64,000 nucleotides of DNA from Sepioteuthis lessoniana (GCA_963585895.1 OY757912.1:83887813-83951812), one strand, 5' to 3'. Counted from the stretch's first letter, positions 11,571 through 22,209 are shown. Made by a program: numbers and translations. The notes: generated by a model not told the origin, from the letters alone.

Positions 11571-11806
11571 AAGTATGTAAAGTTGGCGACTGTAGTCAAG
11601 GGCGATCTGAAGGCTCCCTTTTCAATAGCTACTACACCAAGGGAAGGGTGCTACTCCTTTCCTTGAATTGCTTCACTTTGCCCTTGATACATACCTTATA
11701 ATGCTGAGTGTTAAGCAAGGAGTTATCAAGTACCATTTTTTTAAAAGTCTTTTGTATGACTCAACCTGGGATTGAATCCCGGTCTCCTGGACCATTGGTG
11801 AACAAT
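11571..11806 (-). mobile_element. SINE-C copy
   Basis: On plus it reads tail to head: gtaaagttggcgactgtagt, aaggctccc, ttataatgctgagtgttaag, then the tRNA-like head whose minus-strand box B is ggattcaatcccagg. Pol III head truncated at its 5' end. Confidence 0.78.
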
Positions 11807-12090
11807 GAACATTTATCATCTGAAATTCAAAATCTACTTACAGGAAGTTACCTTCAGAGCAGGAATTTATCAAAGTATCTGATGAGAAATTTGCCATTGC
11901 AGTGGTTTGTGGGAAATATGGTTTCCAAGCTTTAGATTTCAACTTAATTTATTTAATATTTTGTAACTGAAGAAAATTTTGTAATTAGTCAAAAAAAAAA
12001 AAAAAAGAAGAATCTAATGTCCTCTTCTAACTATAATCTGGAGCCTTGAAAAACAAGCTCAGTAACTGTAACTTTCTGAGTAATTTAACC

Positions 12091-12345
12091 ATCATTGGGG
12101 CTGAGAATTCACCTGCTGTATTCTCTGTAGAGAAATAAAAGCCCACTCCTGAAAAAGGGGGTGTGTTGAGTATGACGCTAAACTACATCTGCTGGTAAGA
12201 CTTCAGTTCTGGAGCTTTGGGGAGTGTAGAATACCCATTATTTTATTGCCATTACTCCCAGGTACATTCTAACCTGTAGTTGTAGTACCTGTTTGGGTCC
12301 CATCTATGGGTCAAATAGATCTATTTGAAAATTTTTCATATTGGT
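12091..12345 (+). repeat. Family A2 copy
   Basis: Body motifs atgacgctaaactacatctg, ggagctttggggagtgtag and cccatctatgggtcaaatag are present; the tail is cut off by the next repeat. Confidence 0.7.
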
Positions 12346-12403
12346 TTGATTTCTTTATTTTTTTTGTTTAATGGCATATCAACCTTCTTGGGTTATTTTA
12401 GTT
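12344..12403 (-). repeat. Hairpin-tail fragment (family A/SINE-D type)
   Basis: ttggtttgattt, then aatggcatatcaacc and ttgggttattt, the complement of the shared tail. Confidence 0.65.
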
Positions 12404-12507
12404 TATAATTCTTTTCTCACAATTTTCCTTTTCTTTCTTTCTTTCATTTCTTTCTTTCTCTCTCTCTTATCCAGTTATTTTTTTCTGCTTTACTTCGCTT
12501 TTTTTAA

Positions 12508-12747
12508 TTGTCTTTTAATTGGAATCATTTTGAGATGAGGCTTCTTAATCTGAGAATTAGTTTTTATTTATTGCGGACTTTTTGTCCTCATCTTGGTAGT
12601 TTTTTGTGTTGTTTCTTCTTTCACTACGTTTCAGCCAAATTTCACCTCTGGTCTTCTTCAGGTGGTTTTTTATGTAGTGAAAGAAAAAACAACACAAAAA
12701 ACTACCAAGATGAGGACAAAAAGTCCGCAATAAATAAAAATTAATTC
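12508..12747. repeat. SINE-E 3' domain as an inverted repeat
   Basis: Arms 12553-12627 and 12674-12747 are near-perfect inverted copies about 74 bp long around a 46-bp spacer. The left copy continues to 12508 and matches 41095-41250. The spacer carries, on minus, cctgaagaag...ggctgaaacg, the conserved SINE-E motif. Open frames here are chance. Confidence 0.85.
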
Positions 12748-12856
12748 TTCGCTTTTTTGTATTGATTTTATTTTCTTCATTTTGCCATTTTATATTTTTT
12801 TCTCAACACATTTTACCTCTTATTCTTTTCTTTCAAGTTTCCCTCTGTCTATTTCT

Positions 12857-13059
12857 TCCCTTTTCAATAGCTACTACTCCAATGTATAGGGGAAAGTGCT
12901 ACTCCTTCCCTGGATTACTCCACTTTACCCTTGATGCTCACCTTATAATGCTGAGTGTTAAGCAAGGCAGCATCAAGTACCATTTTTTGAGTCTTTGGTA
13001 TGACTCGACCTGGGATTGAACCTGGACCATTGGTGAACTCTTTACTCATTAGACCATTC
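12857..13059 (-). mobile_element. SINE-C copy
   Basis: The body motifs cttttcaatagctactac and cttataatgctgagtgttaa are followed by a head whose minus-strand box B is ggttcaatcccagg. The tail end is missing. Confidence 0.78.
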
Positions 13060-13460
13060 TTCTATACTATTTTTTTTTTAGTACTTCTTTTCTTTGTTTA
13101 CATTTCTTTTTCTTTATTTTGCCATTTTATTTTTCTCTCACATCACATTTTACCTCTAATTTTTTTCTCTCAAGTTTCTCTCTTTCTTTCTTCTACACTG
13201 TTGTATTTTACTACTTTTCTTCCTCTTTTTGCTTTTATATTTCTTTTCTTCATTATGGTATTTTGAAATTAAATATTTCACCTTCTGTTTTCCTATGTCT
13301 TTTTTTTCCTCAGTTTTCCCTTTTCTTCTTTTCTCTATTCTATTCAAATTTTACTGCCTTTTATCTTTCCTATTTTTTCTTGCTTCCTTCCTATCATAAT
13401 TCAGGACCGGACATGTCTGAATCAAAGAATTCTGTCTCACAGTCATTCTATTGATTTCAA
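13060..13460. other. Pyrimidine-rich stretch
   Basis: The plus strand is strongly T/C-rich from about 12400 to 13450. Open frames here encode only F/L/S-rich chance peptides. Confidence 0.7.
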
Positions 13461-13904
13461 CATTAAACAACTGTCAAGGAGACTGACATTGTATAGCAAA
13501 GGAGCCTCTTGTTTACTGCAATTCTCTCAACTCCTCCATCTCTTTCTTCTTTTTTCTCTCGTTCTTTGTCTTTTATATGAAGAACACTTAACAGCTACAA
13601 TACTGAAAATAAGAGCAAAAAGAAAACATTCAACTTTAAAAGAATATATCTTTCAGTGGTTAATAATGATTACATCTTTTCAATGTTAACATTTATAAAA
13701 GAATTTGTGTATTTATATTAGATGTGATGATGTGATAGATATTCTCCTATATAAATCTTCGCAGTATAATGTATACTTGATAACAAGGAGTATGAATACA
13801 GTCCAATTGATATCTATTTTGGTTTACATTTGAGCATATATCTGTCTTAATTTTTGATGTTTGGAATTATAATTATTATATCCTCTTTCATTCAAACTGG
13901 TATC

Positions 13905-14398
13905 CACATCTTGTTTGTATCAAGAGGCATTGGTTTCTATGTAATCAACTCAGATAAAGCTGAGTTTATCTGTTTTAACCAAGATGGTGCTATTTCCTTA
14001 TCAAATGGCAAGCCTTTGAAATTAGGAAACCAGTTCAACACCTTGGTAGCAATATCTCATCAACTGAAAGTGATGTCAACATACTCATAAATGAAGTATG
14101 GACTGCTATTGACAAGTTAATGACCGTATGAAAATCTGATCTCTCTGATGAAAGAAAACAGGAATTCTTTCAATCAGTACTATTGGGTAGTTGCACCAAT
14201 TGGAATTTAATGAAACACTTGGTGAAAAAGCTAGATGGGAACTGCATAAGGATCCTGAATACTATTTTGAATAAATTCTGGAAATAGCACGCTACAAAAT
14301 AGTAGCTGTATGGCCCCTTATCTCTAATGCCATCCAAGTAAGATGAACAAAACTTGCTGAGCATTACTGCGGAATAAGACAAAATCATAAGTTCTTTT
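13905..14398 (+). pseudogene. RTE LINE RT fragment (C-terminal half)
   Basis: Encodes blocks homologous to residues of about 285-430 of the RTE frame at 24070: FYVINSDKAEFICFNQDGA, LKLGNQFNTL, SHQLK.., then LDGNCIRI and ILNKFWK in other frames. Several stops and shifts. It is cut at 14398 by a SINE-B piece. Confidence 0.75.
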
Positions 14399-14514
14399 AT
14401 TGGATTCATACCTTTCACAAGGGTATTAGTGTTATGGAAAATGCAAGCGGCCTTGTCCTGGTTTTGAACTTCTCATGTCCATTTCCTATGAAGATAACCA
14501 TTAAACCATGGGTA
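14399..14514 (-). repeat. SINE-B head fragment
   Basis: Complement of the head and proximal body (attggattcatacctttcac to aagataaccattaaaccatg). A second tiny head piece in plus orientation follows at 14532-14563. Confidence 0.7.
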
Positions 14515-14564
14515 CACACACACATATTATAGGCATTTGTGGTGTAATGGTTATCGTTGTAAAA

Positions 14565-15775
14565 ATATATACCATCATCATGTTGTGCTGCCAGCACGGA
14601 TATCCCTGACCCTCTCTCATCACTCCTCCCTATCCTTCATCACTTCTGGCAGGTCCTCAGGACTATATCCCGTATCCTCATAGAGCTGCTGTATGTCTGT
14701 TCGAGCTTTTACTCGGCTGTGGAGGGGGTCCACAGGAGAACATCACTTATGAGCTCGTCCCTGGTTCTCCAGCAGTGTCCTGCATGTCTGGTTCATCTAA
14801 CTTTGATAGTTTTCATGATGGGAGGTAGATGGCCGTACAGCTGCTGCTTTGTGGGGTGTTGCCTCGCCGCATTCTTGTGTAGTTACCGTGAAGCTTTTTC
14901 TCCATCAGTTTAGTCAGCATCCATCTAGTGCATCCATATAGCAGTATTGACATGACCGCTGCTTGGAAGAAACTGCATTTCATTTTGTCGGTCAGGTCTG
15001 ACTTCCATATGACTGATAGCCTATCGATATCTGTCCATGCCTTTGCTAGTCGTGTGTCAATGTCTTTTTTGGTTGATGAGACACTGTTTCCTAGGTAGGT
15101 GAACTTGTCAACTAGTTTCAGAGAGCATGTATTCTGTTTTGTGGGCATTGACATGGAGGTCAATGCCTGCGGTGGCTCGTTCCAAACTATGCAGTAGTGT
15201 TTCGGCTTGGGCGGGTGCATTTGCCAGAATTGTTATGTCATCGGCATAGTCGGCGTCGGTAATTGATTTTGCGGGGTACCTTCTGCTTCTTTTCTTTGTC
15301 AGCTCGAAACTGTTTTCTTTGATTTTATCAATTGATGTTCTAAGCCAAGAACTACCAAGGGATAACACTTACATCCATAGCAACCAAAATATACAATGCC
15401 CTACTATGAAACCGCATAGAACCCAAAATTGACAACATTCTTAGGAAGAAACAAAATGGCTTCCGAAGAAATAGATCCATGACCTCTCAAATATTGACTA
15501 TTTGTAGTATCCTTGAAGGCGTACAGGCAAAAAACCTACAGGTGACAATACTATTTGACAACTTTACCAAGGCCTTTGATCCCATTCACAGAGGGAAGAT
15601 GGAACAAATTCTACTAGCATACAGCCTACCAAAAAAGGCCATTGCAGCCATAATGATTCTCTATAGAAACACCAAAGTGAAAGTATGTTCTCCGGATGGA
15701 GACACAGACTACTTTGACTCTGTAGCAGGAGTACTGCAAAGGGACACACTAGCCCAATACCTCTTTATCAAGAAT
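14565..15775. mobile_element. RTE LINE with 5' inversion (twin priming)
   Basis: The minus part, 14575-15345, encodes the RTE from LRTSIDKIKENSFELTKK through the YADD motif (TDADYADDITIL) to the 3' end, with a catcatcatg tail. The plus part, 15347-15770, encodes the upstream RT: NYQGITLTSIATKIYNAL, FDNFTKAFDPIHRGK (motif A, with Asn where the family has Asp), DSVAGVLQRDTLAQYLF (motif B). The two parts meet head to head and together cover the RT with about 16 nt missing at the junction. Both parts carry stops or shifts. Confidence 0.82.
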
Positions 15776-15810
15776 ATATATATATATTTATATATATGTA
15801 TATGAGTGTG

Positions 15811-15985
15811 AAGATAAGGAACCCACTCTGCTCTGCTATTTACCCATAGCTGGAATGAGAAAAGCTGGATTAATGCTTTTCGAAAGGGCATTAGTGCAGT
15901 GTGAAATACAGGTAACTTGGTCAAGAGTTTGAACTTGTATCGTCATGTACATTTTCTACAATGATAACCATTATGCCATGCTATA
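15811..15985 (-). repeat. SINE-B, tail-truncated
   Basis: Complement of the body (tatttacccatagctgg, gggcattagtgcagtgtgaa) and head (gagtttgaacttgtatcg, atgataaccattatgcc). Confidence 0.75.
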
Positions 15986-15990
15986 CCCAT

Positions 15991-16228
15991 AAGTAAGTTA
16001 AGTTGGCAGACTCTAAACTTCTTTTTTAATAGCTCCTACACCGAGGTATAGGGGAGGGGACTATTCCTTTCCCTGGATTGCTCCAATAACCCTCGATCCA
16101 TACCTTATAATGCTGACTGTTAAGCAAGGAGGCATCAAGTACCATTTTTTGGGTCTTTGACTTGACCTGGGGTTGAACCAAGGTCTTCTGAGCCATTAGT
16201 GAACACTCTAACCATTATGCCAATGGGC
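15991..16228 (-). mobile_element. SINE-C copy
   Basis: aagtaagttaagttggcaga, tataatgctgactgttaagc, and a head with minus-strand box B tggttcaaccccagg; close to full length. Confidence 0.8.
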
Positions 16229-16304
16229 TTATCCATTACCCATATGTACACTCCAACCAATTTTTATTAAAAAATTTAATTTCTTATCAGTTGAAGATAC
16301 TAAA

Positions 16305-16480
16305 ATTTTATTATTTCTAGTGGAACATTATACAATGAAAATGGATATCATTAAGTATTATTCCTTGCTAAACATTGCAGCTTTGAAACACTGTAACTAA
16401 ATAATATGAATATATAACAGTCTAAAAATAAGTACACATATTTACACAATTTTATTTTTGGTTGTATACTTTCAATGCTT
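16305..16480. repeat. Short family F copy
   Basis: One end reads aacattgcagctttgaaaca and the other actttcaatgcttgagtttgg, in inverted orientation, as expected for a short TIR element. Confidence 0.5.
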
Positions 16481-16489
16481 GAGTTTGGT

Positions 16490-16925
16490 TATAATAAAAT
16501 GGGAATTCTCCAAAACTATAGCTGTGTAAGTACTACTGTATAACTGCATCACTTGAACTCTAAGAAAATGATAAGTGATAGGAGTTATCATTTTAAACAG
16601 ATCCTGGAAGCAGGACCCCACAAAACAGCAATTGCATGGTCACTTACCCCCATCTCACAAACCATCCAAGAAAGCCAAGCAAGACATACTGGTCATTGCT
16701 CAAGAAGTAAGGACAAATTCATTAGCAATGTTCTCCAATGGATTCCTATATGTGAACACACCAATGTTGGCCTTTCAGCAATAGCTTATATTCATCAGCT
16801 CTGAGTAAACACTGGGTGCTGTTGAGATGACTTACCAGTTGTGACAAATGGTGAGAGAGAGAGAGAGAGATTCAAGGGAATCCATCTGTTGGTATGCCTT
16901 GATGATGATGATGATGATGATGAAG
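16490..16925 (+). pseudogene. RTE LINE 3'-end fragment with (GAT)n tail
   Basis: Encodes HFKQILEAGPHKTAIAWSL and RHTGHCSRSKD.FISNVLQW, matching the C-terminal domain of the RTE at 24070. A stop precedes the last part. The element ends in gatgatgatgatgatgatga (16902-16923), the RTE-style microsatellite tail. Confidence 0.8.
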
Positions 16926-17032
16926 AATAAGATTTTTTTGTTCAGATGAAAATTAATTGGTAGGGGTGTACTAATTATTAGGCAATACTGTTGATAAATT
17001 CAAAAACAAAAAATAAAACTTGTAATTTTCCA

Positions 17033-17077
17033 TTAATAATAATAATAATGATGAAAATAATAATAATAATAATAATA
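17033..17077. repeat. (AAT)n microsatellite
   Basis: Imperfect AAT run interrupted by gatgaa. Confidence 0.9.
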
Positions 17078-17086
17078 TATGTGTGT

Positions 17087-17368
17087 TTTCCAACCCTTCT
17101 GTATGAGCAGGATGTGATACAAGGTTAATTTTTTAAGTAAAGTTTAACAGGTTTGAATTCAAAGTTTTCCTTCTTCTAGATTGGTTGTCATAGGAAGATT
17201 AAAGTTTGTCCTACTGTTTACCAATAGCTGGTGGGAGAATAATTAGATACATACCTTTCCCAAAGGTATTAGCAAAATGTGAAATACGAACAGTCTTTTC
17301 CAGGATTTAAACTCCAGTCACTGTGTCCTTTTCTAATGATGATAATCACTTTACCACAAGCACCTCTG
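17087..17368 (-). mobile_element. SINE-B, near full length
   Basis: Complement runs from the end (caacccttctgtatgagcag) through aggtttgaattcaaagtttt to the head (aggatttaaactccagtcac = box B on minus; ataatcactttaccacaagc). Confidence 0.85.
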
Positions 17369-17669
17369 TAAAGAAAAATATATACATGTACATGAAATGC
17401 CTTTTCTTGGGAACCTCAGTACTAGAGTCCCCATTGGACAAAAGAGATTGAAACCAGTATAATCATTGTAATAAGATATAAAACATGTTGAAGACAATTA
17501 TCTCTGAAAAGTCAATATTTAAAGAAATGCAACATGTCAGTAAGTTATTTATATAACACAAAAATGTTGTTAGTACAGAGCAAAATACTTTTTTCAGGCT
17601 TTTGGGATTTTGATGAAGAATTACTGTCTTAGTTTCTGAGTTGAGGGATTGTCCTTATTATTCACTAAT

Positions 17670-17808
17670 TCATTAAAATTGTTGACCTCATCTTGGTTGT
17701 TATAGCCATGACATTTTGGCTATTGTACACTATAGCTTTCATTATGAATTGAACAAAGGATTTACTTCAAAATCTGTTGAATGTCACTAAATATGGCAAG
17801 CAATGGAA
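17670..17808 (-). repeat. SINE-E2 3' domain
   Basis: Complement of the E2 3' domain: gttgacctcatcttggttgt, tgacattttggctat; compare 26540-26612. Confidence 0.55.
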
Positions 17809-17810
17809 GA

Positions 17811-18622
17811 TTGGTTTGATTTGTTTTCTTTGTAAAATGGCATATCAGCTTTCATGGGTTATTTAATGCCAAAACCATCCTTGTAGTAGAACCAGCCCAG
17901 TCAGCTGAGGCTATAGAATATACTGACTGCATCTCTGCAGAGGGAGAATAACCCCACCGATGAGTGTCCTGGATATGACATTTAACAATCTGATGGTCAG
18001 GCTACATTCATGTTGGAGATCTGGTTAATGTGAAGTATCTCTTCATTGCCATCATTACCTGGTCCACTCTGTCCTGGAGTGGTAGCATCTGATAGGGTTC
18101 TATCTATGGGTCAAATAGAACTATTTGACTTTTAAACTGAGTGCAAACAAATGACTTATGCTAAATTGAATTGTTTTAAATAGAACTGTTTGATCATTTA
18201 ACTGTGTGTAAACTAATGATTGATGTTTAATTCAATTGTTAGTTATAAGTAGCAATACTTGGAATCATATAATTTTGTTGACTCATGCCAAATTGAATTG
18301 TTAGAAATAGAACTGTTGGATATTTTAAGTGTATGTAGCTACAAAATATGATTACAAATCATATATTTAATATATCTGTAAAAACAAGATTTCACATTAA
18401 AAACCAACAATGGTTTATATGTCATAAAACTAAAACAAACCAAAGCCATCCTTGTAGTAGAACAGCAGTGATACTATTTAACCCATAGTTGGGAGGATAA
18501 CGGAGTTCATACCTTTCCCAAAGGTATTAGTCCAAAAGAGAATATAATAGTACAACATAAGTTTGAACTTGCTTAATGTTGCTGTCGAGCATGCTAGCTA
18601 CTATGCCATGAGAACTCCCCCT
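17811..18622 (-). mobile_element. SINE-D split by a family A insertion
   Basis: Tail part at 17811-17892 (ggcatatcagctttcatggg), remainder at 18446-18622 (body aggtattagtccaaaagaga; head gtttgaacttgc, actatgccatgagaactccc). The two halves overlap by the 18-bp target duplication of the insert. Confidence 0.88.
17893..18445 (+). mobile_element. Family A retroposon, full length, with 18-bp TSD
   Basis: The identical sequence ccatccttgtagtagaac flanks it at 17875-17892 and 18446-18463, so the element's limits are exact: 553 bp, from cagcccagtcagctgaggct to ccataaaactaaaacaaac. The body, monomers (taaactgagtgcaaacaaat) and a degenerate hairpin tail are all present. Confidence 0.92.
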
Positions 18623-18956
18623 GGCAATGGTAGAGGACCAGAGAGTACAATGATTGAAATGTTATGACTAAAACAACAAAGATGAGGACACTGACTAATC
18701 TTAGTTATTTTTCTTATTGCTACTCATTTACACTTTCTTCCATATTAAAATAAACAGTGCATATTGAAGATAATAATAAAGGATAAGCTTTAAACTCAAA
18801 AATTGAATAGGTAAACTCACATAGCTATATAGTGACTATGCCAAACTCAAGTTAACTGGAACTCTCATGGCACAAAATTCCTATTGACCCTGGTGATCTT
18901 AGGCAAAAAAAAAAATGTATTGTACTTGTTTGAATATTTATTAGCCATATTTTCTG

Positions 18957-19233
18957 TGGGCTTTTGTGGTGTAACAATTATCATCCTAGGATATCAACTT
19001 GATGAGATAAGTTCAATTTCTGGGTGGAGCTGTTTGCATTTCATTTTGCACTAATACCCTTGGAAAAGGCATGAATCTATCTCTTTCCCTCCCAGTTATG
19101 TGTAAATAGAAGTTCTTTTGTTTCGGTTTAACAACTAGTCTAGGAGGATGAAGACTGAATTCAAACCAGTTGTATTCTACAGAAAAAATTGACTTTGTGT
19201 TGCATCTTGCTTATGGGGGAAGGGTTGGATAAT
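18957..19233 (+). mobile_element. SINE-B, near full length
   Basis: Head gtggtgtaacaattatcatc, box B aagttcaatttctgg, body ctaatacccttggaaaaggc and end ggggaagggttggataatta. Confidence 0.83.
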
Positions 19234-19488
19234 TACCTGCTTTTTGTTGAGTAATGCTTAAAAAGCTAAATGTATTTGTTTATGTTGATTGCAGTAAATT
19301 TGATCCTTGTTATGTGATGCTTTTTTTTAAGTCTCAAAACAAAATGATTAGAAGGAAATTTTGTCTATCTGTTCAGATACTTATGAGCAGTTCTATATAT
19401 TCTGAAAGCCATTTACCTACTGAATAATAAAGCCAAAATTGATTGATTATATAAATGATGTAAATTTTACCATTTAACTTGCAAAGTA
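19234..19488. other. Mostly featureless; one Tc1-like terminal motif
   Basis: At 19369-19395 the minus strand reads tgctcataagtatctgaaca, the same motif as the left end of the MITE at 45288; no partner end nearby. Confidence 0.4.
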
Positions 19489-19757
19489 TAATTCATTTTG
19501 TACTGGATGGACTATTTTCATTGTCTTTGTTGTTCTTTGTTCATTTATCAGCCTCATACCCTCCAGCATTCTTCTGACGTATTTATTGTGGAATCGTTAG
19601 TGTCAACTGTCCATTGTGAAATTCCATACAATGGTCAGTTGACACTGATGATTCCACAGTAAATACACCAGAAGAATGCCAGAGGGTACACAGTCAAAAA
19701 GTTATGGACAAAGCGACTGAGATGAAGAAAATAGTCTGTCCAATACAAAATGAATTA
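19489..19757. repeat. Long inverted repeat (about 129-bp arms, 10-nt loop)
   Basis: Arms 19489-19617 and 19628-19757 pair at roughly 80% of positions, with near-perfect blocks at the outside (attcattttgta) and near the loop (gtgtcaactg.ccattgt). The right arm carries cagaagaatgccagaggg, related to the SINE-E 3' domain. A transcript would fold into a long hairpin. Confidence 0.9.
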
Positions 19758-20114
19758 CAATAAACCCTGCTGAACAAAATTTAGACAAGAAATAGATTAA
19801 TGTCTTTCATTCTGTAGAATTTTGTAAGATTTACTCTTGTTCAAAATCTTATTAAACAGCACATTTTAGCCTGGCAAGATGTTTTACACATTTCGTGTAT
19901 ATAAAGTGATTTGTATCTTAATTTATCAAGTCTCAAGTGATAACTTTTGGCAATTCTTTTAGATAAAAGATGTGTCTCTTCTTTGGAGCAATTTGACATT
20001 TCTGTTCTGCATCTTATTATATTGATGTTTCTCCTTCTGGGTGCATATCTAATCTGAATTCAAAAAGAAAATGACTCCAAACCAGAGTCGTAGTATCTCT
20101 TGTTTTTTAATAAA

Positions 20115-20240
20115 GCTTTGCTTATAGTACCTGCTGTTGCTTACATGGTCACCCATTTAAGTATTGAAAAAGCTTATTGCTGCTTAAGTTTGATGATTGA
20201 GCAAGAACCTATACTTTCAGTATGTCTTGATTATAAATGG
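20115..20240 (-). rRNA. 5S rRNA-derived sequence (pseudogene or 5S-type SINE head)
   Basis: The minus strand follows the 3' two thirds of 5S rRNA: ggttcttgctcaatcatcaa (5S: GGTTCTCGTCCGATCACC), aacttaagcagcaataagc (GAAGTTAAGCAACGTCGAGC), aatacttaaatgggtgacc (AGTACTTGGATGGGTGACC) and agcaggtactataagc (CCAGGTGCTGTAGGC). It is too diverged to be functional. It could be a dispersed pseudogene or the head of a 5S-derived SINE. Confidence 0.72.
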
Positions 20241-20455
20241 TAGAATCTGTATAGGGTCCCATTTATAGTTCAAATAGATCTGTTTAAAAATTATTCATAT
20301 TTGATAGGATTGTGTGTGTAGGGAACCTCTTCAGAAACAACTTCACAAAAATGTTTACATAATGTACAATGAACATGATTCCCTAACCATTAGGCATAAA
20401 ATAATGCTAGACAAGTTGACATGCTGTTAAAGTCAATCAATCAAAGAGAAGATGA
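20241..20455 (+). repeat. Family A2, 5'-truncated
   Basis: Reads gggtcccatttatagttcaa, then cctctt.agaaacaacttcac, accattaggcataaaataat and gttgacatgctgtt..aatcaatc, the A2 3' end. Confidence 0.65.
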
Positions 20456-20659
20456 AAAAAGAAAGATACTAAAAAGTTTTTGTTTCCCATAACTGAATTA
20501 GTCTCCTTATTTTTTAAGTCGAGCACCAGCTTAAATTAGATGCATTGAACACAAAAGTTCATTAGCAAGGATAGGATCCCTTCACTGGTCCCACAACTTG
20601 GTTTGATCATGTGGGCACTACTCATGTAGCCTGGAGGAGACTATCCTTCCCCTGGTTTT

Positions 20660-20810
20660 ACAAATTATTTGAATTCAGTTTTCCTTCGAGACCAATAGTA
20701 ATACCAAGGTTAAAGAGCCCATCCTGCCCTACTATTTACCCATCACTGGAGGGATTAGTTTGATTTATGCCTTTCCCAAGGGTATCAGGACTATATGAAA
20801 TGCAAACAGG
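20660..20810 (-). repeat. SINE-B internal fragment
   Basis: Complement of the body: tgaattcagttttcc, ctatttacccatcactgg, cctttcccaagggtatc. Confidence 0.65.
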
Positions 20811-21523
20811 TATATATGCTGACCTCATAGTTATGGTATTTGTAAAATATTTATCTTCAGTGTTCAAATCAACTGAGGAAAATAGGAAACTTGACTATGT
20901 ACTTTCAACAAATGATGGTACATTATCAAATGAAGGAAACTACTTCCTTCAACCTAATCTTTAAGCTTTATCTGTTTTTAAACGGAAACAGAATATCCTG
21001 TCTTCATATAATATCAAAGACCACAGAGGGCTATTTAGCTTGATTCCTGTTTTGTTTTTAGTGTGTTCAAGAAAACTGCTGATCAATTACTGTAAACATC
21101 AGTAATAGGAAAATAATTTAGTACCTTTGCTTTGAAGGTACTGTCACTATATATTTAGCTTGTGATACAAAGTTAAACAAAGCTAGCAATTTTATTCTTA
21201 TACTCACAATCAGCAGCATGAACTGATGGATAAACTTAAGATATGTCATTAGCTCTATTTATACATTTTTTCTTATGACTGACAATAAATCTTATATCCT
21301 GATTTCCCCATTTACATTATTGCCATAGCTGAAAACACGCACACACACATATATATATTTATATATTTATATATAGTATTTTCTCTATATCTTTATGAGA
21401 AAGTGCTGAATGGTCCTTGGCTCAACTAAGGAGGGAATGAACAAAGTTATAAAATGTGCATCGTATTTTCCATATTTGGACCACAGTTCAATTCACTTGC
21501 CACATTGTTTCTCATGATTCTTT
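20811..21523. other. No recognisable feature
   Basis: AT-rich; a short (CA)(TA) run lies at 21337-21376. Confidence 0.4.
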
Positions 21524-21906
21524 AGTCCTGTTAGTGGGGCTAAGAATATGCTGACTGCAACCCTTGCAGAAAAGTAAGACACTCCCCCATGAAAAAAGAG
21601 GTTTCCAACTTATGATTCTAAACTGTATCTGATGGTGAGGCTCTAGTTCTGGAGCTTTAGGAAGTGTAGAGTACACCTTCATTACTATTACTCACTTGTT
21701 TACTTTGACCTGGAGTGGAAGTACCTGTTAGGGTCCCATCTTTGAGTCAAATAGATTTATTTAAAAATTATTTGTGTTAGATAAGCAGTGTGCAAAAAAT
21801 AACCCTTAAGAAACAATGACCCAAAAAATCTAAATATGAATGAATGTGATTATCTCTCAGCATAACCCTAGTCAGGTTGACATGCAATTAAGATCAATCA
21901 ATCAAG
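21524..21906 (+). mobile_element. Family A2 copy
   Basis: Near full length: ggggctaagaatatgctgac, tctggagctttaggaagtgt, gggtcccatctttgagtcaa, then cataaccctagtcaggttga and catgcaattaagatcaatca. Confidence 0.75.
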
Positions 21907-22209
21907 TTAGTCTAACCCTTAAAAGAAATTAAAACATTTAAAATTTTAAAAAGAAATAAGCCATTCTCTTCTTAGTTAGGCCAAGAACTTTTCAAATCAT
22001 ACAAATATTATGAGAATTTTTTAAATATAGAAATGTATAGGTTAATGCTAATTTTTTTTGTCTAAAAATTTGGCTTTTAAAGTTCAGCTTTTACATAAGT
22101 ATGATAAATAATTAAGATAATGATAACCAACAATGTGGTTAAGATATGTGACTTAAAAATTAAAGTTGACATGAATTTTCATGGAGTATCAGCTGCTTGG
22201 GAGCTTTTA

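Noticed and set aside
12508..12744. Similar frames at 12508-12744 (+) and 41084-41269 (-) that might indicate a conserved protein
   Set aside because: Both lie on the same SINE-E-derived repeat; similarity is at DNA level and no frame is favoured.
13000..13454. F/L/S-rich membrane-like peptides
   Set aside because: Product of the pyrimidine-rich strand; no stable domain and overlapping frames look alike.
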